A stretch of DNA of 64,000 bases. Origin: Strobilurus pachycystidiatus. Taxonomy: Eukaryota; Basidiomycota; Agaricomycetes; Agaricales; Physalacriaceae. Of this stretch, positions 21,619 to 32,812 are shown piece by piece. The first letter of the stretch is position 1. The number at the start of each line of letters is the position of its first letter. The notes under the pieces are model-generated. The model did not search any database. It was not told where the DNA came from and was given only the letters and a program-made list of their open reading frames with translations. The position numbers and the translations under genes were made by a program. The stretch is from assembly GCA_019915135.1 (NCBI GenBank), contig JAHLMK010000010.1, forward strand, positions 620,001 through 684,000, written 5' to 3'.

Positions 21619-21881
21619 TAGACATGATCACGAGTGTCTATTCGGATGTATCCGACATCCGAACCACAAATATGTGCACCTCAAACCCAGATATTAGTCA
21701 CATAGCTAACACAGAACACTCATATACTACAGCCCACACTATCATGTCTCGGATGTCTGCTCAGAAAGTGGACATCCGACATCCGAGAGGTATCCGACAT
21801 CCAACATCCGAATATCTTCGGATGTCGGATACAAATATAATTAGAATATCCGAAAATATCCGACATTCGTGCTCATGTCTA
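21619..21881. mobile_element. hAT-type MITE 3 (263 bp)
   Basis: The inverted termini are TAGACATGATCACGAGTGTC and, from the right end, TAGACATGAGCACGAATGTC. The 8-bp duplication is AGGTCCTT (21611-21618) against AGGTCCGT (21882-21889), one mismatch. The interior carries many GGATGTCGGA/TCCGACATCC copies. It lies between RNase H and integrase of the chromovirus, whose frame continues on both sides. Confidence 0.8.
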
Positions 21882-22386
21882 AGGTCCGTGGTGCGTTAGA
21901 AGTCATTCTTCGCAATGGTCCTCGTTTGCTGGTCAAAAATCTACAGGAATGGAACTACAAAGACGGACTAGTTCTCTTCCGTGGCAAGGTCTATGTTCCC
22001 AATGACCTGCAATTACGTCGAGACATCGTCAAGATGCACCATGACTCTCTCGGTCCTGGACACCCGGGACACTTCAAGACCTATGAACTTCTCAGTCAAG
22101 AATTCTGGTGGCTAGGCATGTCTGTCTTTATTTGCAATTATGTGGATGGCTGTGCTATCTGTCAGATGACGAAACCTAGGAATCATCCGGCACATGTTCC
22201 TCTTATACCCAACGAGATTCCTGAGCGCCCTTTTGGGACTATCACCACCAACTTCATCACAGATCTACCTGAGTGCGAAGGGTATAACGCTATCCATTGT
22301 GTTGTTGACCGTTTTACCAAGACGGTAATTGTATCCCCATGCCGCAAGACCATCGATGCGGATGGTACGGTTGATATCTTGGTGGA

Positions 22387-23948
22387 TGTCATGATGCGTC
22401 TCCAGGCAGACCACTTGTCTCATCTACACAGCCACACGGCTCATCGCCACAGCCACAATTCTGGCTCACAATGGCTGCACATTCATCTATGATCTATCTT
22501 CCATGCCACAGAAGCTCTACCGGGAAATAAAGCAGGATGATGACAGAGTCTAGATGCATCAGGAGCTCTGGGAGCACCTGCGCATACTCTCATAGTGGAT
22601 CAATGTGAACACCAGGGAACCGGTACTTGTCACAGCATGACAGTAGCTTCTCTTGGTCTTGGATCACTTCTCAGACCATTGCACACATCGTTGTAATGGC
22701 CACAACACTCAGGAACAGCTACAGCACTCAAGAAGGAAGCACACACAAGATACCACTACCAAGAATTGCTCTAGAGACTTGTGGAGTCATCTAGATGTAT
22801 ATCTATTGAAGGAGAAGTCACAACACTAACACTCAACGCTTGGAGAGCCTCTGGACCGCAGGATAAGGTTGTAGAACCATGGAGAAGGTCCCAGAAGGTT
22901 CAGAGCGCCTCCAGAACGTCATCCCGCCGCATTGGGCGCTCTGACTCACTCAGGAGTCGCTGCAGCATGTGGAGCGGCGGGATCCCGCCCTTTACCCGCT
23001 CTGACTCATTCAGGAGTCTCTGGAGTCATCACAGGAACTTCTTGGCAGCCTATGACTCGAGCCAAGTCTATACTTAGGTGCATGAGCGCATGCTCCCGCC
23101 ATTCCCGCCCTCCCGACCAATGGCAGCCCGCCAATCGGGCGCCCCGCCCCTTGAAACAGTGGATTAAGTGTCTTCCATTGCATCCGACACAGTGGGAGCT
23201 CTGACTCAGTCAGTAACCAATTTGGGGCACTAGAACAGTATATAAGTCAAAGTACATTCCCCCATGTACTTCAGAGCTGGACATTATTGCATCTGCGCTA
23301 TTGTACATTCCTTCGCAGTACCCTTTGGCATCTTGCCTCTGCCATTCCTCTGCCATTGGGAAATTGCTCTCTAAGGGGCCCTCTCTCATTGTACGCTTCA
23401 CTCCTCGCTGAATCATACTCTTACTCGTCATCCTCTCCTCTCTCTCCACTATCCTTTTGCCACAGGATTGTCCTTGCGTCACTAAGTACGCCGTCGACAT
23501 GCCATGCAGCTGGACGCTTGCTCTCATCGATGGTATTCCGTGGGGATCTCTGTCGAGTGGGTCAGGGATGAATATGGATGGATCTCTCGGACACTGGCTG
23601 TACACTTGCTCTCGTCGAGGACGAGGCAATGGTGCAGTCACTGTTGGATTGCTGTCTATGCACCGAGGGTGCTAGACATTGATCCCCGCTTGTGTAGCGC
23701 TGCCCCAATGGAGTGTAATGAGTGGCGCAGGTGAATAGGATCCACAACGACACTATGGGTCTACCGTTGAGCAAGACAACGGCTAGACAATCTGAACAGG
23801 AGTCTCGCTAGGCAGAGTGCCTAGGAGATCTCCTGGCCTCCACCCCGAGGACGGCTTTGGGACACGGGATTCACATATGGAGGTGTGCAGTTGCTGTGTG
23901 GCGCTGTATGAGCTTGAGCACGTGAGAGTGCGGGCTCAGGTCCTAACA
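22387..23948 (+). mobile_element. Solo LTR (1562 bp) inside chromovirus integrase
   Basis: It begins TGTCATGATG and ends TCCTAACA, with a perfect 5-bp duplication GTGGA (22382-22386, 23949-23953). Skipping it rejoins the integrase core. It contains several CGGCGGGATCCCGCC-like GC palindromes, paired copies of GCGCTCTGACTCA-type motifs, and TATATAAG near 23238 as a likely promoter. No convincing protein is encoded. Confidence 0.8.
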
Positions 23949-24936
23949 GTGGATGGTGTCTATCGACGCTGTGGTTTCGGGGACAAGATGATCTCCAATT
24001 GTGGTCCCCAGTTTGCAAGCCTTTCACGCTAAGCTAGGAATTACCTCTGCGCTTAGTACGGCTTACCATCCTCAAACAGATGGCAAAACTGAGCATTATA
24101 ATCAAGAACTTGAACAATACCTCCGCGTTTTCTGTAACTACCGACAAGACGACTGGGTCAAATACCTTCCCTTTGCGGAATTCTCTCACAACAGTCGCAT
24201 TCACTCCGCCACAGGCAAGTCCCCCTTCGAACTCCTTCACGGTTTCAAACCCCGCTTATACTCCTCTTTGAACCCCACGTCCAACATTCCCACTGTTGAA
24301 GAACGCCTGACCAATCTAGAACGGCTCCGCGAGGAAGTCAAGGCTAGCCTTACCACCGCCGCAGAGATCATGAAGCGGAATAACGGAGATGTCACCAAGA
24401 AGGGCATTGCGTTCAAAGTTGGTGACAAGGTGTTGCTTCACGGAAAGAATCTCAAGACAACGCGACCCAAAGCTAAGCTCTCAGACAAGCATCATGGGCC
24501 TTTTGAAGTCACTGACGTACTTGGACCAGTCAACTATTGTCTCAAACTCCCTCCCACATGGCGTATACACCCTGTCTTCCACGCCGCCCTCCTCCTTCCT
24601 TTTGTGGAAACCGAGGCCCATGGGCCTAATTTCCCATCTAATCCGCCCGACCTCATTGACGACAAGGAAGAGTTTGATGTTGAAGCCATACTCGACTCTC
24701 GCCCAACTTGTAACAAGCACAGCATTCAGTATTTGGTGAAGTGGTTGGACTACCCGTCATCAGAGAATACCTGGGAGCCCAGCTCCAGCCTCACGAAGGC
24801 ACTCCCATTGATCAAGGAATTCCATTGTACACACCCCACGGCTTATTCCAAACCCCTTCCCCACCTTCGCACTCTTGGTGTTACCGTTAACGACATCTGG
24901 ATGGGGACTTCTGTGCTCCAGGCGCAAGCGCATCCT

Positions 24937-25323
24937 AAAGAGGGGGTATTGTCACGAATCGCCTCTATTCTGCTTCCTTCATCGCGTCTCCACTCCTGAC
25001 ATTGCCACATTCTCCCACTCTACATTCACCTCGGCCTGGGCCTAGCCCACATTCACTTGGCATCCATTGTCTTGGCATTGCCTAGACCTGTCCATCAGTC
25101 GTCTGATGAGCACCTGGGTCCACTCCGGACCGGCTATTGTCTCTACTCCGGCCCGCCTATTGTCTCGCCACATTAGGACTTCCTATTGTCTTATTGTTCT
25201 CCTCCTTACTACACAGCCACGGACTTTGTATATATATAGTAGCTCCCTTCCCTTTAGTTTCCTCAGTCTGTTCTCTTCGTCTACTCACTGCTCGGTCGCT
25301 TCTAGTACTGGTGTAGCTTGACA
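24937..25323 (+). mobile_element. 3' LTR and polypurine tract of chromovirus
   Basis: The purine run AAAGAGGGGGTAT (24937-24949) precedes an LTR of about 374 bp that starts TGTCACGAAT at 24950 and ends AGCTTGACA at 25323, so the ends form TGTCA/TGACA. A TATATATATA promoter motif lies near 25228. The pol frame runs about 50 bases into the LTR. The matching 5' LTR is absent upstream. Confidence 0.75.
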
Positions 25324-25329
25324 CACTCC

Positions 25330-25990
25330 CCTTTGATATCTATCTCTATCTCTATCCCTTTCTCCTTGTCTCGTTTGTGTGACTTGAGTGGTCGCCGTAG
25401 TAATTGGGCACCAGTCTTGACAGATGCCGTCTTGAACGGACTGAACCATGCCTGAGACTCGTCTTCAGCAACAACAAAATCCAGCCCATAGACAACGCAG
25501 TCATCTACAAGACCAGTTTCAGGCGAGTGAAAGTTTGGGTCATCAGCAACATCTTGGACAGAGTAGTATCCTCTGGATGATGCGATGGCCACGACTTATA
25601 TAGTCAGTACAACCCAAAGGAGTTTGTCTTTGTCTGTGTGACCGTCACAGAAGGAATTAGTGATAGAGGACGTGCAGGAGATGATGGCCAAGAAGGGGAG
25701 GGGGAAGGGGTATGTTCAATGATAGATTGGTACTGCTGCATACATTATGGAGCAAGGTCCGTTGGTATAAAGTCACGTAAGCGCTGTGGTACGCGTCGCT
25801 GATAAAGAGCTATCGGAGATGATGAAACATTCCGTAAGATTTTGGTATGGTCGGAGGCTACTTGGCCACTAGCAGAAATCAAGACAGGAACAGGAATTGC
25901 AGGATTAAGTGTGGGGAGATCAGGAACGGGGGAAGGAGAAGACAGAGATTGGGATTGGGAGATCCTCATGAAAAGCATCTGCCATCACAA
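25330..25990 (-). pseudogene. Possible transposase remnant (Plavaka/CACTA-like N-terminal region)
   Basis: Minus-strand frames 25978-25745 and about 25740-25340 contain a basic segment ending RLRDFIPTD, a Ser/Pro-rich stretch, then a TNSFGLY motif followed by a SWPSHHPED-like segment and DDPNFHSPE. This order resembles the N-terminal region of Plavaka-type transposases of Agaricomycetes as I recall them. The frames shift, stops are present and no catalytic region follows. An A/T-rich ATCTCT microsatellite lies at 25337-25365. The assignment is tentative. Confidence 0.35.
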
Positions 25991-26127
25991 TTGTTACGAA
26001 TGGACTATCTTTTCATCTTATCCTTCACATCTTATCACCTATCATATCTCTTCATCATATCTTATCCCTTGTCCGTGTCTCAGAAACGTCCCCTAGTGAC
26101 ATCATTCATACTCCTTGACACGCAACA

Positions 26128-26453
26128 TGTTGACAGCATGGTCTGACATCATACCTCATGGCTAGCAGGCTATTGTCGTGCAGGGGACACATGGAGGGAA
26201 TCTGGAGCGTCATAGAACCAAGGCAGTGCTTAATATCCCTGGAGGAAACAGGTTTGGACAAGGGGCTAGGGCAAAGGGTAGTCAGTAGTGGACACGTATA
26301 TAAGCAAGTAGGTTACTGTGTAGTCTGTAGCTTTGATCTCGTCTATACACCTGGCCTAGCCAGACTTTCTTAACTTGATACTCGCTCGTCTCTTAGTTAG
26401 ATCAACTGTGTGGTGCCTGGTTTAGCCCTGTGGTTAAGTCAGTGCTGACAACA
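26128..26453 (+). mobile_element. Short solo LTR (326 bp)
   Basis: It begins TGTTGACAGCA and ends TGCTGACAACA, an 11-base near-perfect terminal inversion, with a TATATAAG box near 26299. The size and ends suit a Ty1/copia LTR. I do not see a clean target duplication. The 346 bases after it, up to the next gene, hold nothing I can support. Confidence 0.55.
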
Positions 26454-26799
26454 ATGTCATTGAGGCCTACTCAATTGTGATCAACATTTTGTGGCAAGTT
26501 CAATATGTGCTGTCAAGATAGATAAGAGCATTGAATGATGTAGAGAGAAGGTTTACCTTTCTTAATTTCTTGGATTTCTTCTTCAATATACTAGTCGGCT
26601 TCAATGAAAAGAGACTGGTTGTCAGTATGCCGGAAGGTAATCCCAGTGTAAGAGATTGAGTGTACGCGGCACAATAGGCCTCACAGCACTGGTTGTGAGC
26701 ATTGATGGATTTTATGGAGTCTGTTTTGAGAGTCCCAAGAAGTGCAACACGTTAATGGGGGCACACTGACTGTTTCCTTTTTCCTCTCTTACCGCCATC

Positions 26800-28921
26800 A
26801 TGCCTCGTAAATCTGCTACTTGTGCTCCGGCTCCGGCTCCTGCAACTCCCCAGGTCACACACAACAAGTACAAAAAAATCCAAGTCCAAATCTAAGAAAG
26901 ATAAGAAGCGACACCGCGAGAAGGAAAATGACAATGACCCCGACAACGGCAGCAATGATGGACCCCAGAAGTCACAGTCTCAAAAACGCACTGAGCACAA
27001 ATACTCCGCTTCTGAGACGGAAATCCATACCATCAGAAAGAAACCCTGTACATGCTTTGTTTGTTTCTATGGCAGCCACTGCTCAAGAGCAAGCAGCATC
27101 AAGGCCGACATTGAGTTTTTTCGTGCCACCGGGCGTCTAGCCATTTGCACCATCGAGATGGTCATGCCGCTTCCTTCTCTTATTGAGCGCGGCTTTGCTC
27201 TGGCTGCTCAAGAGCAAGCCACTCAAGCAGAGGCAGCAAAGACAGCAGATGATGAGCCTGGCAACTCTCCAATTGCCCAGCTACCAGCGTGCACCCCTTT
27301 CACTCTTTTAAGTCTCTATATATGCGCGCATATACTCAGTGCTCTTTGCAGGGATTTCAAGAAGAACCGAATTCTTCAAGCTTTCTATACTATGATGCGA
27401 TCAGATATGCCCGACTTCATCAACTTCTGCACCATGATTCAAAAGTATGATCAGAAACCGGCTCTGCTCAAGCGGTATCTTGCTAAGGTGTGTCTTCTCT
27501 TCTACTCTGACTCAGCATCTGTGACCTGTTCAGTGTTCACTCAGATGCAAGAGGCAGCCGGCGATGCGCGGGCATATGACACTCAAAAGATTAAGTTACA
27601 ATTCAAGAAGCTCCTCAAGCCCCATAAAGAATCACTTCCATCGCCGGAGCCAAGCAACTGGGACAACCGCAGTAGCTTTGGATTCAATTATCTCTGAACG
27701 ACCCTTCTACTCTGCCCTGTTGACAATCGACACAAATTTGATGATGACCCCAACGCGTACGCAATTCATGCTTTCATCTCTCCATGCTTTCATCTCTCTC
27801 TGATTCTTAGTTATATTAGATACATGGACCTGATGAAGGATCAGAAACGTCCCCTCAAATGGACTCAGCTGTCGCAATTTCTTTTTGACAAGCTTCTAAT
27901 TTCAGATCAGGACAAGGCTGACTGTTTGGGATCTTTTGCCACTACTTCCATTTCCGAGTATGCTTATACCTGCTCCTTGTTGTTTATCTCTTGTTGGGAG
28001 ATATGGGCTTATCCCCCACTATGGAGATCTCGGTGAAATGACATAGGATCACGTGGGCGCTTATGCGACAGCATTCGGCGACTGTCCTTCTCAGCTTGTT
28101 CCCATCACGGACGTCTGAGGAGGTATGTGCATTCAGTTCCTCATTACCATACATTGTGCTCACAGTAGTTACATGTAGCTTACAATTGTTGTCTTCCCTG
28201 CAGGTTACGCCTAGACCACCTGGTCTATAACTCTAATGATGTCTCTTTCTAGATAATGCTTCACATATTTTTAGGCAGTGGCGTCCCTTCAACAGGTGAC
28301 CGACAATGCATGAAACCACCTGTTGCCACCATCCATCATATTGCCAAAGTTAATCCAGCAATGATAGCATATAGCGCTGTTCTGGTATGTTCATCATCCC
28401 CTTATAAACCAAATCTGATTGTTCTTAGGGCTACTTCGCATTGACCAATAAGACAATGTTCCAGATGTCCAAGACATGCGCCAAGCTCTATACCTTTGTG
28501 CAAGAATTCTTCACCGCAGCTGATAATGCCGTACCAGCAGAAGATCTACTAGAGTGGTGGAACGAGTAAGTCTTATATCTCATACTGTCTGTGCCGTGCT
28601 CACAATCCTGGGAGGGCATTTGTCAAGGCAAATATGTGGACTCCTGAAGGAGACAACAACAGCAAAGAGGACATTGAAGACGGTTTGTGTATGTCATATA
28701 TCCTCAAGGCAATGGGCGCTGCTGGTTACAAGGATCTTTCAGATGGCAACGGCGACGGCGACAGTGATAGCGACAATGGCGATGTCAACGCAGATGCAGA
28801 AGACAATGACAAGGACCGTGAGGAGAACACTACTGCTAAGGACTTTGATAGAACAGATTGCCAGACAACTTTGGGACCATTGTTGTCAACTTACTCTGAT
28901 GTCAACAATGACCGTGCATGA
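26800..28921 (+). pseudogene. DUF6698-like protein gene with a frameshift and a stop
   Basis: The multi-exon model starts at the ATG at 26800. A seven-A run near 26872 shifts the frame by one, and a TGA at 27695-27697 interrupts a later exon (probably CGA originally). Introns fit at about 27288-27350, 27488-27544, 27769-27825, 27958-28049, 28117-28252, 28386-28429 and 28567-28615. The order of motifs fits the basidiomycete family DUF6698 as I know it: a basic Lys/Ser-rich N-terminus, a helical part with MQ..A..AR..DT, a LLCPVD segment, a SPAT-like IHHIAKVNPAMIAY segment, and LLEWWNE near the end. A long Asp/Asn-rich acidic tail follows. Function is unknown in the family. It may be a recently lost gene, or the A-run could be a sequencing error. 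Confidence 0.55.
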
Positions 28922-30002
28922 TTAGATTGATTTCGGCTGCTTTGTGTACTATTGCTGGATTCTGCTTTGATTCTCTGATACCGGATTGGCTTGTACTGCT
29001 CCATTGATTGACATGATTTCCTCTATAATCCTGTGTGCATCATAGCGCTAGCGTATTCATATTCTCAAAACTGTACCTTCCTGGACCCTTCAGTGCCCCT
29101 TCAAAGACCCTGGGAAGGGTCTTGAGTACCGCGTGAAAGAACTTTGGAAGGGTCTTGGATACCCCGTGGAAGCTTCGTGGCAGGCTTTCCCTCTTGCATT
29201 CACCGTATAAGCCCCTTGTATATGACAACCTCTGTTTATTTAAGGTGTTGACAAAGACATAGTAATCTGTACGTTACACCCTTGGTAGGTGCTTGTCATA
29301 CCTCGAGCAACTAAAGATACCCGAAGAGACTTCCCAATCCCAGGCATGGTTCCTCAGGGTCTTACGTGCATGAAAAAGCATGTCAGGACATGCTAGAGTC
29401 TTGCATCCGTTGAGGCGATTTTGTGATGAACCCATGTGAAGGCCTGATTATTTTTGCGGCAAACTTCAAGGGGTAAGCTTAGACATGTACTGCAACCCCA
29501 GACCCGCCAAGAGGCAGTTACAGATAGTGCACAGCGAGAAAAAGGCGGGAACCTTTACCTCAACAAGAGACCCGGCTGGAGGTAAGCCTGGAACCCAGCC
29601 ATCGCTGTGGATAAATCTACTCGCGCCGGGTATAAGCTGACACACTCGTGAACATACGAGGCAATTTTTTGGGACAAGTCCTACGGCTGGGGGAGATGCT
29701 TGAGGACAGTTAAGCTGGATTTCACTTGCCCGAGTCTTCACCCCTCTTGCTTCCGTCCGCAAGATCTAAAGCAGGTGAAGTCATGAGATGATACGACAGT
29801 AGCCTAGTTCAAAGCTGAAGATGCACGGAAGATTCACGAAAAGATTGACGAAAAGATTCACGAAGGATCTACGAAGTGAATCGTGACCAGCAGTGACCAT
29901 GTATAATTTTATCGCAGGAGAACTCGTGTTTTCTCCTGTCTGCAACTTTGTATTGGTCTCTCTAGTCTCAGACTACATGTCAGCATTCCAGATCCATACT
30001 GT
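28922..30002. other. Intergenic, no gene recognised
   Basis: I find no coding frame of weight. At 29080-29170 the motif GGGAAGGGTCTTGG is repeated in related forms about 55 bp apart. The arm of an inverted repeat lies at about 29800-29885 (listed separately). Confidence 0.4.
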
Positions 30003-30170
30003 CTATGGGGAAACGGCGGGATTGCAATGAGGAACGCAGATAAGCTGCCAGCACATAGTCACAACGTGACCTTTACGCGGTGAATCTTTCCTGAATCTTT
30101 CGTACATCTTGTCCGTGAATCTTGCCGTGAATCGCCGTGAATCTTCAGCTTTGAACTTGGCTAGTCTGCT
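29800..30170. repeat. Inverted repeat built of short AAGATTCACG units
   Basis: The left arm (about 29802-29880: TAGTTCAAAGCTGAAGAT, then three or four GATTCACGAAAA-like units) is mirrored by the right arm (about 30080-30165), which when reversed reads AAGTTCAAAGCTGAAGATTC followed by the same kind of units. The spacer is about 200 bp. It could be a MITE with repeat-rich termini or a folded transcript. I see no clear target duplication. Confidence 0.5.
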
Positions 30171-30467
30171 TGGTTCATTAGCTTCTCCAAGTCCAAAAGG
30201 CAATTCTGACGTCCAAGTCGCGCCGCGCCGGGTAACATAACATACCGTTGTATGACGATTGTGGACAAGAAGGCGTTTAGCGTTGAAGAGGAAGGCTTTG
30301 TCGTCGAGAGGGAAATAGCGGGCAGGGGAGGACGCCGCAAGTAGACTGGAGACCCCTTGTAAGAATGGAGCCCGCATGGAGAATGGAATGACAGTCTGGC
30401 GGCGGAAGAGTAGTTGAGCGTTCCGTGTAGAAGATAGTAACGATCTAGTAGTTAGCCAAAGGAACAA
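30003..30467 (-). CDS. Hypothetical 154-codon frame, weak support
   Basis: An open minus-strand frame. The first 60 residues are rich in Arg, Ser and hydrophobic residues and lack acids (RSLLSSTRNAQLLFRR), resembling a mitochondrial presequence. The C-terminal third is encoded by the right arm of the inverted repeat, giving RRFTARFTDK-type repeats, which argues against a conserved protein. No standard ATG is evident at the start (the first codon appears to be a near-cognate one). It may be chance. Confidence 0.2.
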   Translation of the reverse strand: MFLWLTTRSLLSSTRNAQLLFRRQTVIPFSMRAPFLQGVSSLLAASSPARYFPLDDKAFLFNAKRLLVHNRHTTVCYVTRRGATWTSELPFGLGEANEPSRLAKFKAEDSRRFTARFTDKMYERFRKDSPRKGHVVTMCWQLICVPHCNPAVSP

Positions 30468-30873
30468 GGGGGTACTCCGACGTATTGGTCAAGCCGCTGC
30501 TGGGATCACGAACGGTGGGCGAGTAGGCACAGCCAAGCATGGAGTGGACAGACAGCAGTGCGAGGTCAAGCTCTTTCTTGTTGACTTTCAGCTGAAGGTG
30601 TAAGTAGTCGTACATCTTCAGCAACGAAACGACTTGTGAGTGGGCCAGGCGGGCCGACGGCGATCATTCCACGGCATCTTCCTTTTTGCTTCCGCCGCGC
30701 CTCGCTTCCATCCTTCCATCCTCTTCACCACGACTCAGACTCGGACTTTCCTTCTTTTTGGGAGACGACGGCGCACACGTTCTCAGCGCACCGATATCGG
30801 ATTTGGGATTTGGAGGTTGGATACTTGGGGACGACTAGACTTATAGGCGGAGCGAGGATATCTTGGACTTTAG

Positions 30874-31128
30874 GTGAGTGCGTCTTTGCGTCTCGTCTCC
30901 CCACGCCATCCCTTCTGTCGTCCGTCTCTGTGTGCCCGTCTATCCTGCCCGCTTTCTTCACCCCAATACACGCCGCCACATCTTTCCATCTTACGTTTGT
31001 CTGTTACCATCCATCTCTCCATCCCTCCCGTTCCCTTCGCTTCGTTTCCCTGTCCGACCATCTCCTGCGCGAAATCCCCCGTATCCGATGCTAATCATCC
31101 ATCCATTCATTCATTCATCTGTCTCCAG
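30874..31128 (+). other. Probable 5'-UTR intron of the gene at 31283
   Basis: A GTGAGTGCGT donor after GGACTTTAG and a CTGTCTCCAG acceptor bound a pyrimidine-rich 255-nt stretch that ends with CATTCATTCATT repeats. It would place the promoter near 30640-30870. Confidence 0.45.
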
Positions 31129-31282
31129 GCACAGGGCACATTACATCAAAATCAAAAACGTTGCCGACGAGCGCCCATCCACCGCAGGAGACTCCAACTC
31201 GGGCGGCGTATAATTTTTTCCTTCGACACTTGCATTGGAACCACCATCTACGACACACCCACACACCCGAACTCGCACCCGC

Positions 31283-32812
31283 ATGGCAGACCTAACCGAC
31301 CTGACATCGCGCGCCTCACTCCCAGCGTGGGGAGGCGGGCAGGATAAACGGGGCTGGCGGGCGAGTCTGAAGGCCGTCGCCGGGAGTGTCGTGAACGAGA
31401 ACGAGGCGCGGAAGTCGGCGGAGCAGGACAGTTCGGAGTCGGAGCAAGAGCAAGAGAAACCGACACCGAAAGTGGACAAAGGCAAAGGCCGCGCTATCCC
31501 TCCACCCGCACCCGAGGGCAACAACGGAGGACTGTCGCCAAAGTCGGCCCGCGGGTTGTCGAGGGAGAATAGGCCACGTCCGCTGTCGCTGGCGCCTAGC
31601 GGAAGTAGTGCGCGTCCTCAATCACCTGGTCCGGGGCGCCCGCTGAGCTTCACGATCGCGCCCACGCCGCCGAAGAGCCCCGTAGGCGGCGGGAAACACA
31701 TGTGGAGACGGAGCGGGGGCGTCTTCGCAGGGAGCACGCCGGATTTGACTTCGCCGAGTGCAGCCAACTTCGCATCGCCCAGTACACCCAACCTGGCGTC
31801 GCCCAGTACGCCGAATTTGGCGTCGCCAAGTACGCCCAACTTGAACCTAGTAGCATCGCCTAGTAGGGCGGGATTTACATCACCGAGCACCCCCAATTTG
31901 GGAACGTTCTCGGACGCGCCGGCGGGGCATTGGGCGGGGAGGGCGGGGAGGATGAGTGTCATCAGTCCGCGGCCGCAATATGGTGGTGGGACACCGCAGA
32001 CAGCGAGTCCGAGTGGGTGGAGTAGGAGCGCGACGCCCACAGCGTCGTCCAGTGGGTGGAACATCGCTGCGCCGACGCCGCAGACTGCGTCGTCGAGCGG
32101 GTGGAGCATGGCTGCGTCATCTGTAGCGAGTGCGAGCGGGAGTACGCGACCGCGGCATCGCCCGACGCGCTCGCGCAGTGCGCCTCCTGGTGGCTTGGCG
32201 ATGGCGGATCATAGAGGATATATGGTGAGTCTCGTTTGGTTTTACTCGTCGACTTTCTACTTCCTCTGTTCTCCCGCTTGCTCCAGTCCCTCTGCTTTCA
32301 TTTCGGGCTTCCGTTTGCTAACCATTCCTCTGTCCTCTAGATCGGCGGCGGCGCGAACATCCACGCAAAACCCACGCCCGTGCCCATCATGAACAAACCG
32401 CCACAGCCAAAGCGGGCGTCCACGATGGGCGTCGTCAACAGCTGGGGAGCCGGGACGGGGTCTGGGTCTGGGTGCGTTTCCTTCTCCTTCTTCCTTTTTC
32501 TTCCTTATTCCTGATTCCTTCTCCCTCCTTACTCCGCCTTGTAGCCCGACACTCCCCCCACCAGGGATGCACCGCCCCAAGCCCTTCTGGCGGCACACGC
32601 GCAAGAGCGGCGTCACCGCCATGAGCTACGCGCCCGCGGGGCACGTCATTCGGCGCTCGACCTTCATCGCCGCCGGCCTCCCCATGGACTCCCCGGGCGA
32701 TCAGGGATTGTTGGTTCTGGGCGTGGAGGGGAGGTTGTTGAGGAGGGGACTGGAGGGCGAAGGGGCGGGGATGGTTGGCGGGGGTTTGGGCGGGTTTTGG
32801 GAGTTGGGTTAG
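31283..32812 (+). CDS. Ser/Pro-rich conserved-type protein with SPSTPNL repeats, function unknown
   Basis: Three exons, 31283-32224, 32341-32471 and 32545-32812, sum to 1341 nt: 446 residues with no internal stop. The N-terminal 300 residues are disordered and low-complexity, with a charged stretch (EQDSSESEQEQEKPTPKVD), then four or five tandem copies of (A)SPSTPNL at about residues 155-205, then Ser/Gly/Ala-rich repeats. Exon 2 is proline-rich. Exon 3 encodes the only likely folded part (KPFWRHTRKSGVTAMSYAP, then GHVIRRSTFIAAGLP) and ends in Gly-rich sequence. The SP/TP repeats could be kinase sites. I do not recognise the family. A G-rich run (32812-32835) follows the stop. Confidence 0.75.

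Larger units (their letters stand above)
20054..24999 (+). pseudogene. Degenerate chromovirus (Ty3/gypsy) pol with chromodomain
   Basis: RT: 20054-20900, with the active site reading YMDN where YMDD is expected. RNase H: 21067-21620 ([11 protein letters not shown], then LTNHKNLEYF). The integrase HHCC and the start of the core are 21890-22386. The core resumes at 23949 (DKMISNCGPQFAS, then HPQTDGKTEHYNQEL) and runs into a C-terminal chromodomain at about 24680-24830 (IQYLVKWLDYP, NTWEPSSSL), which would target integration to heterochromatin. Gag and protease are missing. A frameshift near 20880, a MITE at 21619-21881 and a solo LTR at 22387-23948 break it. The first integrase Asp is also Asn (TTNFI). 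It is dead, and its lesions look like CpG decay. Confidence 0.9.

Noticed and set aside
31141..32109. Minus-strand frames opposite the SPSTPNL gene, up to 163 codons
   Set aside because: They arise from the tandem-repeat composition of the plus-strand gene, and the plus-strand exons join cleanly.
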